Shown: positions 1 to 5,015 of the stretch, in pieces
Position numbering within the stretch: position 1 is the first letter of the stretch
Layout of the letters: each line of letters begins with the position of its first letter
DNA from: Clostridia bacterium
GTDB lineage: Bacteria > Bacillota_A > Clostridia > Oscillospirales > CAG-272
DNA length: 5,015 nt
Assembly: GCA_017414605.1 (NCBI GenBank)
Contig: JAFQLG010000054.1
Coordinates: forward strand, 1-5,015
Reading direction: 5' to 3'
Made by a program: the position numbers and the translations under genes
Notes under the pieces: model-generated
Told to the model about the DNA's origin: nothing
The model's database searches: none
What the model saw: only the letters and a program-made list of their open reading frames with translations

Positions 1-29
1 AAAAGCGGAATGTGCGCCGCACATTCCGC
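1..29 (-). terminator. Intrinsic terminator after spoIIR
   Basis: A perfect 11-bp inverted repeat pairs 5-15 with 19-29 around a 3-base loop (16-18). On the minus strand it is followed directly by TTTT (4-1), and the T-run may continue past the window edge. It starts 6 bases after the spoIIR stop codon. A GC-rich stem, tight loop and U-tract are the standard form of a Rho-independent terminator, so spoIIR is most likely the last gene of its transcript. Confidence 0.88.
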
Positions 30-35
30 CACCGT

Positions 36-665
36 TTAATTTCCTTTTCCAAACCAGCGCTCGAACACCTCAAGTATCTTAAAGCGCGCGCGGTATTTGG
101 GTGAATCGCTCTCGGTTATTATCTTATATTGGTCACCCGTAAGTCCAACTGATATAAAGGCGTCTTCGTTATCTTTTTCGTCATCGGCACCCGCGGCGGA
201 AAGACAAAGCGGAGGAAACAGACAGCACCACCAATTCTGCCCCTCGGCATCTCCTATAAGAACACGCAGCGACACGTAAGTTCCCTCGGGAAATGCACAG
301 CTTTCATAGGTCTTTGTGGGGTAATACTCCTCGCCAACGGTTACCTTTATGCTGTAATCATACCCTTCTTCGCGAACGACCTTTTGAGCCGCCTCACCTA
401 TATCGTCCATTATCCCGCCTATCGCCGCGATAGCCTCACTTTGCGACTTGCAACCCTCCACAGAAGGAGTAACGGTTGCGATGACCGCATCGCGCACCTT
501 TAATTTGAGCGCCTGGTCGGCATCGGTGTCCGAGTTTGCCACAACGTGAAGTCGCACCACGGTATCGTATATCTCGCTTTCTCCATGAATGGGCAAAAAG
601 CCTGCCACAAGTGAAATTGCGAGTATAACTATGGTGCAGATAAGTAATTTTTTAGAAAAAGCCAT
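36..665 (-). CDS. spoIIR: Stage II sporulation protein R (SpoIIR), forespore signal for pro-sigma-E processing
   Basis: This 209-residue protein matches the SpoIIR family. In Bacillus, SpoIIR is made in the forespore, exported into the space between the two sporulation membranes, and triggers the protease SpoIIGA to cleave pro-sigma-E in the mother cell; the role here is inferred from the family. Visible support: an N-terminal Lys-Lys followed by a hydrophobic export/anchor segment (about residues 6-25), the family block LHVVANSD (39-46) followed by a KLKVRDAV helix, NWWCCLFPPLC (144-154), and a C-terminal RFKILE (194-199). Length is normal. I chose the ATG at 665: AAAGGATGG lies 8-11 bases upstream, and the protein then begins directly with a signal-like MAFSKK. 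The frame stays open to ATGs at 677 and 710, but the ATG at 677 touches the ribosome binding site with no spacer. The WWCC pair has one cysteine more than I recall for the family. It lies 77 bases after the antiporter stop and ends at a terminator. I found no convincing sigma-F promoter. Confidence 0.95.
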   Translation of the reverse strand: MAFSKKLLICTIVILAISLVAGFLPIHGESEIYDTVVRLHVVANSDTDADQALKLKVRDAVIATVTPSVEGCKSQSEAIAAIGGIMDDIGEAAQKVVREEGYDYSIKVTVGEEYYPTKTYESCAFPEGTYVSLRVLIGDAEGQNWWCCLFPPLCLSAAGADDEKDNEDAFISVGLTGDQYKIITESDSPKYRARFKILEVFERWFGKGN

Positions 666-719
666 TGTATGAACCATCCTTTCTTTTATTAACAAAAGGA
701 TTATGCTCACACAATGGCT
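660..719 (-). promoter_or_regulatory. Long leader hairpin covering the spoIIR ribosome binding site and start codon
   Basis: On the minus-strand transcript, 719-705 pairs with 674-660 in a continuous 15-bp helix: 13 Watson-Crick pairs and two G.U pairs at 710/669 and 706/673. After a small internal loop, 701-695 pairs with 682-676 (7 bp) around a 12-base loop. The inner right arm holds the ribosome binding site (AAAGGA, 682-677), and the outer right arm holds the ATG (665-663). Both translation signals would be buried. The right arm runs straight into TTTTTC (660-655), so the structure also resembles a weak intrinsic terminator for the antiporter transcript. The two wobble pairs would be A.C mismatches on the plus strand, which favours a minus-strand RNA structure. 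The pairing is seen directly; the regulatory role is inference. Confidence 0.6.
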
Positions 720-739
720 GCTTTATTCACTCATATTAA

Positions 740-768
740 ATTTTAATGATGCTTTGCGTGTCTGTCAA
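740..768 (-). promoter_or_regulatory. Putative sigma-A-type promoter for spoIIR inside the antiporter 3' end
   Basis: A perfect -35 TTGACA (768-763) is followed after 17 bases by TAAAAT (745-740), one base from the consensus -10. The -10 overlaps the antiporter stop codon TAA (745-743). Transcription would begin near 733, giving a leader of about 65 bases that contains the whole 719-660 hairpin. The -35 lies in codons for the antiporter tail, so chance is possible. spoIIR is a sigma-F gene in Bacillus. The only sigma-F-like -35 nearby is GCATA (706-702), and it has no matching -10 at 15-16 bases. Confidence 0.45.
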
Positions 769-2092
769 ACTGCGGCAGATTCAAGCGGCGGCGGCTGGAA
801 TCGGCAGGCTTCTCGGTTATATCGCCTGCACGCGTCAGCGCCCACTTGGTAGCAACGGGGCCGAATATCTCGTATATGAGAACGGCAAAGAGGATAACAA
901 AGCGCACAGTTGAAGCAACGGATGACGAGATAACTCCGTCCGCGCTTACCGTACTGACCATGCCAAGCGCTACTCCTGCCTGCGGGAAAAGCGTTATGCC
1001 AAGGTATTTGACAATATCAGGGCTGCATTTTGTTACCTTTGCGGAGGACATTGCACCGAAATATTTACCGATACAGCGCGCAATGATATACACAACTCCA
1101 ACAAGCACAAAAACAGGCTCCTTGAATACGTTGAGGTCAAGCTCTGCACCGCTCACAACAAAGAAAACGATAAGAAGCGGCTTTGTCCAGCTATCCGCTC
1201 TGGACATCATCTCGTCCGAGCATTCGCACACGTTGCAGAATATCGTTCCGCACATCATGCAGGTAAGAAGCGAGGAAAATCCAATATGCACCTCTCCGAT
1301 ATGTATGTTTTTGAGCTGCGTAAGCGCAACGGTTGCAAAAACGAAAGCGATAACAAGGCTTAAACGGTTACTGTTAGAGTGGAACATCTTTTCAAGCTTG
1401 GAAAGAACAAATCCCAAAAGAGCGCCGAGTATCAAGGAAGCTACAATTTCTATCATTGGCTCAACAATGATAGATACAGGATCGATATTGCCTCCCTGCA
1501 CCGCCTTTGCCGCGCCAAAAAGTATAGCGAAAGTCACAAGTCCTACCGCGTCGTCAAGCGCAACTATGGGCAAAAGAAGATTGGTAAGAGGTCCGCGCGC
1601 CTTGTACTGACGAACGACCATAAGCGTTGCCGCGGGCGCGGTTGCCGTTGCTATTGCCGAGAGAATGAGCACCGCGGGAATGGGAAGATAATCCACACCC
1701 GTTGCCGCGATGAGCACGTAATGCAATCCAATAAGCACAACCACACACACAAGGCTTGTTACCAAAGCCTGAGCTATACCGATAATAGTTGCCTGCTTAC
1801 CCGTCTTTTTAAGCTCGGACAGACGGAACTCGCTTCCAATCGAAAAGGCAATAAAGCCGAGTGCTATCTCGCTGACTATTGACAATACGGCAATGTCAGA
1901 AAAATCCGACGCGCCAAAGCCCAGATGATAGCCGCCAAGCTCCACTCTGCCAAGACAAAAGCTGCCCACAAGAATTCCCGCAATGAGATATCCCGTTACT
2001 GCGGGAAGCTTTAGAAGCTTACACACGCGCGACATTAAAAGTCCCGAAAGTGCGCATATTGAAATGCTTAAAAGTATCTGAATGTTATCCAT
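743..2092 (-). CDS. Cation:proton antiporter, CPA2 (Kef/NapA-like) membrane domain only
   Basis: A 449-residue polytopic membrane protein of the Na+/H+ exchanger (CPA2) family, predicted to exchange Na+ or K+ for protons across the cytoplasmic membrane. Family marks in order: LPAVTGYLIAGILVG (29-43); IALGFIAFSIGSEF (76-89); a TATAPA stretch (148-153) at the unwound-helix position; PIVALDDAVGL (175-185) with the paired aspartates D180-D181 expected at the ion-binding site; FFVVSGAELDL (310-320); R339 and K343 in ARCIGKYFG; and FPQAGVALGM (369-378). About a dozen hydrophobic segments fill the length. It ends in a short Arg/His-rich tail, with no RCK/TrkA-N or universal-stress domain as in full-length KefB/KefC. 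Start chosen at the ATG at 2092, with AGGAG 8 bases upstream; the frame is open to 2245, but that extension would cross the promoter and the preceding terminator and adds 51 residues unlike the family. The ion carried cannot be read from sequence. It has its own promoter. Confidence 0.88.
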   Translation of the reverse strand: MDNIQILLSISICALSGLLMSRVCKLLKLPAVTGYLIAGILVGSFCLGRVELGGYHLGFGASDFSDIAVLSIVSEIALGFIAFSIGSEFRLSELKKTGKQATIIGIAQALVTSLVCVVVLIGLHYVLIAATGVDYLPIPAVLILSAIATATAPAATLMVVRQYKARGPLTNLLLPIVALDDAVGLVTFAILFGAAKAVQGGNIDPVSIIVEPMIEIVASLILGALLGFVLSKLEKMFHSNSNRLSLVIAFVFATVALTQLKNIHIGEVHIGFSSLLTCMMCGTIFCNVCECSDEMMSRADSWTKPLLIVFFVVSGAELDLNVFKEPVFVLVGVVYIIARCIGKYFGAMSSAKVTKCSPDIVKYLGITLFPQAGVALGMVSTVSADGVISSSVASTVRFVILFAVLIYEIFGPVATKWALTRAGDITEKPADSSRRRLNLPQFDRHAKHH

Positions 2093-2100
2093 AATAAAGT

Positions 2101-2105
2101 CTCCT
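2101..2105 (-). promoter_or_regulatory. Ribosome binding site that fixes the antiporter start
   Basis: AGGAG on the minus strand lies 8 bases before the ATG at 2092. No comparable site sits at a suitable distance before the in-frame ATG at 2245, so this site decides the start in favour of the 449-residue protein. Confidence 0.8.
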
Positions 2106-2116
2106 AATATATCAAA

Positions 2117-2130
2117 GGGAGCAAGCTCCC
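2117..2130 (-). promoter_or_regulatory. 14-bp perfect palindromic hairpin in the antiporter leader
   Basis: GGGAGC (2117-2122) and GCTCCC (2125-2130) form a perfect inverted repeat around two bases, so in RNA about 5 bp close a 4-base loop. It lies about 10 bases after the predicted transcription start (near 2140) and 11 bases before the AGGAG site. It could be a 5' mRNA-stabilising hairpin, a regulator operator just downstream of the promoter, or chance. It is not followed by a proper T-run, so a terminator is unlikely. Confidence 0.4.
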
Positions 2131-2146
2131 AAAATCGCACCTTGTT

Positions 2147-2175
2147 ATTATATGCCTCAGCGCCCTTTTTGTCAA
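2147..2175 (-). promoter_or_regulatory. Consensus sigma-A promoter of the antiporter gene
   Basis: TTGACA (2175-2170) and TATAAT (2152-2147) are both exact consensus hexamers with the optimal 17-base spacing. The -35 is preceded by an A/T-rich stretch (2180-2210) that could act as an UP element. Predicted start of transcription is near 2140, giving a leader of about 48 bases. Such a match predicts strong vegetative expression unless repressed. Its place between the upstream terminator and the antiporter ribosome binding site fits well. Confidence 0.85.
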
Positions 2176-2212
2176 TAGAAAAATGAAAAATATTCACATT
2201 TATTTTTGCATG

Positions 2213-2240
2213 AAAAACGGCACCCAAAAAGGATGCCGTT
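2213..2240 (-). terminator. Intrinsic terminator after the DUF5107/TPR gene
   Basis: On the minus strand, 2240-2231 (AACGGCATCC) pairs with 2225-2216 (GGGTGCCGTT) around a 5-base T loop, followed by T residues through 2213. The one non-standard pair (2233/2223) is G.U on the minus strand but A.C on the plus strand, which fits use in the minus direction. It begins 16 bases after the stop codon of the upstream gene and separates that gene from the antiporter promoter. Confidence 0.87.
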
Positions 2241-2250
2241 CGCATTTATC

Positions 2251-2267
2251 ACACGATCAAATCGTGT
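2251..2267 (-). repeat. Small inverted repeat spanning the DUF5107/TPR stop codon
   Basis: ACACGAT (2251-2257) and ATCGTGT (2261-2267) form a perfect 7-bp stem with a 3-base loop. The TGA stop codon (2259-2257) lies at the loop and stem edge. It sits just upstream of the larger terminator hairpin, giving two stem-loops in tandem at the 3' end. It may help protect the mRNA 3' end or may be incidental. Confidence 0.4.
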
Positions 2268-5015
2268 TCTTTTGATTATCAAAAACGTAGAGGTCAAAGT
2301 TATATGGCTCAAGCTCTCGTACGGTCGACATACACTTCTCCGCCTCGTCCTTTTTACCGTATCCCAAAAGCGCGAAGGCCTTGAGGATCGAGCCCTCGGC
2401 TGTGTTTTGCTTAACGATGTCATACTCAAATGGCATGGGCGAGGGCGAGCCAACGCCATAATAGGTCCTCATATCGCAATTTTTGAGCCTGTTCTCAGCT
2501 ACGACTATCATCTCGTCAAGCACGCGATGCGCCTCTGCTATGTCGCCAAGCTTATAGAGTGCCAAAGCTCTCCACAAGGATATGGGAGAAACGGCCGCCT
2601 TGTATTCCGCCGCCTTTTCATATGCCTCGCGTGCCGCATCAGTATTGCCAAGGCGCTCCTCGATAAGACCGATATAGTAATAAATATGGGCTTCCTGATT
2701 GAAGAACGTCTTTGCTTCTCCATAAGATTTTGGCATATTCACTCCGTTTTCAAGAACGCGCTTTGCCTCACTGATCTCTCCATTTTGAACGAGCGCGCAG
2801 CCGTAAAGCACGTGCATCCACGCGTGGAGCTTGGTAAGCTTGCCCTCGCCGCCCTCGTAAATATGGAAACGCTTTGCCGCCGCCATATCGATAGCAGCCT
2901 TGTAATCGCCCACCTGTGTTGTAATGAATACCTTATCGAGATAGCAGTCGTCGCGCATCGCGAGCAGATCCGCATATTTTTCATATACTGCCAAGCGCTC
3001 CGCGGGAGCGAAATTCATATTCTTGAGCAGCTGCTGATATTCAAACAAAACTCTGGGGTCGTCGCGCTTGAATTCAAGCGCTTTTTCCATAGCAGCCTTT
3101 GCCTTTGCGGCATCTCTCGCCTTGTCGAAATAATAGAGCGAAAGATTGCGCCATGCCGCGCCATTCTTGCAGTCCAGAGCCACGCAACACTCCCACGCGG
3201 CACATGCATCGGCATATCTTTTTCTATCGTAATAGATACAGCCGAGATAATAATTAGCATCGGCATAGTTGCCCTGCTTTACTGCCCATTCCAGCACTAT
3301 CATATCCCACCCGGTATAGGGGAAGCAATAGGGTGTGTCAAGCGATTCGGCAAGAGCCAGCTCCTCACAAAAGTCAAGACCCAGTTTCGCCTTGATATAT
3401 GCTCTATAATATTCGATCATAGGGCTTTCTCTGCCGCAAAGCTTATCGCACAGTTCAAGAGCCGATCTATACAGCCCCGCGCTCATATAGTCCGACAAGA
3501 CGGTAAGCGCGTTCTCATTCTTTGCGAAAAACTGTTTCAAGCCGTCGCTGTTATCCTTGTGGAAACCAAGCTCGCAAGCGGCAAAAGGATCAAGCATATC
3601 AAACGCCGCATTGCTCTGTGCAACATCGCATGCGCTCTCGCAACCATCAACGCGAAGAATTGCCGCGCGCAGATTGCGCGCCTTGGTGTGTCCTTGATTG
3701 AGGCCCAAAGAAACCTCCAGCTTTTCAAGCGCATCGGCGTATTCGCCGCGGATGCAGTCTATCTCTGCCAAAGCAAAGTACGCCGCAGAGCGATGACTGT
3801 AATTCCAGGCGGCACGCCAAAGCGTATCGTAAGCCTCATCATATCTTTCAAGATATTTGAGAGCCAAGCCCTTGTTATAAAGTGCCTCGGTATCCGTTGG
3901 ATGCATATTGCGCAAGGTCAGGCGAGCTATCGCACGGTTTGCATACTCCACGCACTTTTCGTACTCGCCGTCACGCAGTGCCAAGCGAGAGAGCGCCGTA
4001 TTGAATCGGCTGTCGCCGCTATCGCGCCGGATACCCTCAAGGTAATACTCCTTGGCGTCGTAATTGTGCTGCTTGTATTGCTCAAGGTGGAGCGCGTTTA
4101 TGTAAAGCTCCTCCATATTTTCGATCTCGCATGGGCGCAAAACGGGTTTTCTTGGATCAATAGGCTTCTTCTGTCCTCTGACGTAGGGCTTGTAGCTGAC
4201 AAGCACCTTACCCTTGTTAGAAACTACGCTTGCCTTTACCTCGTTGAAATCCACGTCATCAAGCGGGATAGACACGTGATAAGCCGACGTAGGTTCAAGG
4301 TCAACTATCTTTTTATAGAGCTCCCTGCCGCAAGCTTCTATTTTCACAACGGCATCCTTGAATACGCCCGTTACGTTGACACCAACGTATATGCTGTCAT
4401 CTCTCTTTTCAAGATTGAGCGCGGCATCAATGGTGGCGTTCTTAACCTCGCCGATCTCGCGCACGGGATACCAATATTGCTCAAATTCCTTTGTTTCATA
4501 AGGCGCTATCCAGGTAAAATCGGGCTGATTATCGGTATAAACACCCGTCATAAGCTCGATATAGGGTCCGTTCTCGTCCGTCAGATTGGAGCACCACATA
4601 TCTCCGAAATCACCAACGCCCCAATGCCACATCTTTTTGCCGGGAGAGATATGATGATTTGCAACCGTTACAAATCCCGTATCCTTTGCCATATCGTATC
4701 CCGAAACGAAATCCATGTCGGACTGTCCCTGCGAAACAAGGAAGGACGATGGGACCTTTACCGAGTCGCAAAGCGAAAGGTCCGTTCCCTCTCCGTAATT
4801 AAAGGGGCGAGCCGTGTGATACACTCCCTTTGCAACAGGCCAGGACAGAACTGCGCGCCTGTCGTGGTCGTTAACCCACTCAACGTCTGGCGGGAAAACG
4901 GTTTTAACGTTTTTGTTTGCGGGATAAGCCATATTTGCCCACCACATAAAAGTCTTTGCCTCGGGCGTGCGGTTATAAAGACGTATCTTTGCCTTTATGT
5001 AGCTTCTGCCCTCGT
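2257..5015 (-). CDS. DUF5107 domain protein with C-terminal TPR repeats (5' end outside window)
   Basis: The frame is open to the window edge, so 918 residues are visible and the true start lies upstream. The ATG at 4947 is internal: it falls inside IRLYNRTPEAKTFMWWANM, a conserved DUF5107 stretch. Numbering from that Met: FPPDVEWV (18-25), WHWG (107-110), ENGPYIELM (125-133) and TDNQPDF (138-144) belong to the DUF5107 domain, a beta-rich fold usually described as related to galactose-mutarotase-like and glycoside-hydrolase-associated domains. A further beta-sandwich-like segment spans about 160-255. TPR-type helical pairs follow at about 281-345, 353-417, 562-628, 754-814 and 848-882, with the family motif YYGVGSPSP at 829-837. 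No signal peptide can be judged because the N-terminus is missing. The visible part looks intact. Relatives often lie near carbohydrate-use genes, so a role in binding or processing glycans is plausible, but no activity can be stated. It ends at its own terminator, so it is not obviously co-transcribed with the antiporter. Confidence 0.9.
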   Translation of the reverse strand, partial: EGRSYIKAKIRLYNRTPEAKTFMWWANMAYPANKNVKTVFPPDVEWVNDHDRRAVLSWPVAKGVYHTARPFNYGEGTDLSLCDSVKVPSSFLVSQGQSDMDFVSGYDMAKDTGFVTVANHHISPGKKMWHWGVGDFGDMWCSNLTDENGPYIELMTGVYTDNQPDFTWIAPYETKEFEQYWYPVREIGEVKNATIDAALNLEKRDDSIYVGVNVTGVFKDAVVKIEACGRELYKKIVDLEPTSAYHVSIPLDDVDFNEVKASVVSNKGKVLVSYKPYVRGQKKPIDPRKPVLRPCEIENMEELYINALHLEQYKQHNYDAKEYYLEGIRRDSGDSRFNTALSRLALRDGEYEKCVEYANRAIARLTLRNMHPTDTEALYNKGLALKYLERYDEAYDTLWRAAWNYSHRSAAYFALAEIDCIRGEYADALEKLEVSLGLNQGHTKARNLRAAILRVDGCESACDVAQSNAAFDMLDPFAACELGFHKDNSDGLKQFFAKNENALTVLSDYMSAGLYRSALELCDKLCGRESPMIEYYRAYIKAKLGLDFCEELALAESLDTPYCFPYTGWDMIVLEWAVKQGNYADANYYLGCIYYDRKRYADACAAWECCVALDCKNGAAWRNLSLYYFDKARDAAKAKAAMEKALEFKRDDPRVLFEYQQLLKNMNFAPAERLAVYEKYADLLAMRDDCYLDKVFITTQVGDYKAAIDMAAAKRFHIYEGGEGKLTKLHAWMHVLYGCALVQNGEISEAKRVLENGVNMPKSYGEAKTFFNQEAHIYYYIGLIEERLGNTDAAREAYEKAAEYKAAVSPISLWRALALYKLGDIAEAHRVLDEMIVVAENRLKNCDMRTYYGVGSPSPMPFEYDIVKQNTAEGSILKAFALLGYGKKDEAEKCMSTVRELEPYNFDLYVFDNQKNTI

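Noticed and set aside
677..706. Possible sigma-F promoter with -35 GCATA at 706-702
   Set aside because: The sequence 15-16 bases downstream (AAAGAAAGGA) does not match GGHRANAHTW, and it would place the -10 on the ribosome binding site.
666..710. Upstream starts for spoIIR at 677 and 710
   Set aside because: The ATG at 677 abuts the ribosome binding site, and the one at 710 has no visible site. The ATG at 665 has good spacing and yields a standard signal-like N-terminus.
846..1610. Plus-strand open frame of 254 codons antisense to the antiporter
   Set aside because: It is the complement of a strongly family-matching gene, has no recognisable product, and I see no ribosome binding site or promoter for it. 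Open antisense frames are expected opposite membrane-protein genes.
1379..1882. Plus-strand open frame of 167 codons, rich in Arg, Lys and Cys
   Set aside because: Also antisense to the antiporter and overlapping the other plus-strand frame; its composition reflects the opposite-strand codons, not a real protein.
2093..2245. Upstream extension of the antiporter to the ATG at 2245 (51 extra residues)
   Set aside because: It would run through the DUF5107 gene's terminator and the antiporter's own promoter, and a good AGGAG site marks the ATG at 2092.
2172..2459. Minus-strand open frame of 95 codons across the DUF5107 gene end
   Set aside because: It overlaps the well-supported DUF5107/TPR gene in another frame and reads through its terminator; Arg/Ser-rich composition is typical of a shadow frame.
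4945..4947. ATG at 4947 as the true start of the DUF5107/TPR gene
   Set aside because: The frame continues upstream to the window edge with residues that fit the family (IRLYNRTPEAKTF), so this Met is internal and the gene is cut by the window.

Overview
The window holds three genes, all on the minus strand and reading from high to low coordinates: the 3' part of a large DUF5107/TPR protein (enters at 5015, stops at 2257), a CPA2/Kef-type cation:proton antiporter (2092 to 743), and the sporulation signalling gene spoIIR (665 to 36). SpoIIR occurs only in endospore-forming Firmicutes. Together with moderate GC, AGGAG-type ribosome binding sites and sigma-A-like promoters, it points to a spore-forming member of the Clostridia. 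The DUF5107/TPR family is common in carbohydrate-using gut and rumen Clostridia, so an intestinal or rumen species is likely, but no species can be named from this sequence.

Region by region (minus-strand order): 5015-2257 is the 5'-truncated DUF5107/TPR gene, read through the window edge. At 2267-2213 two hairpins follow its end, the second a clear intrinsic terminator. At 2175-2147 lies a perfect TTGACA-17-TATAAT promoter, followed by a 14-bp palindrome and an AGGAG site for the antiporter. At 768-740, inside the last codons of the antiporter, is a second promoter-like sequence (TTGACA-17-TAAAAT). At 719-660 a long imperfect hairpin covers both the ribosome binding site and the start codon of spoIIR. 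At 29-1 a strong intrinsic terminator closes spoIIR.

The genes do not form an obvious pathway. The DUF5107 gene is separated from the other two by a terminator and a new promoter. Antiporter and spoIIR could share a transcript, but the hairpin between them looks able to stop transcription, block translation, or both. The most unusual feature is this spoIIR leader; the coding content itself is ordinary. No mobile elements, CRISPR arrays, tRNA or rRNA genes were seen, and no credible plus-strand gene.
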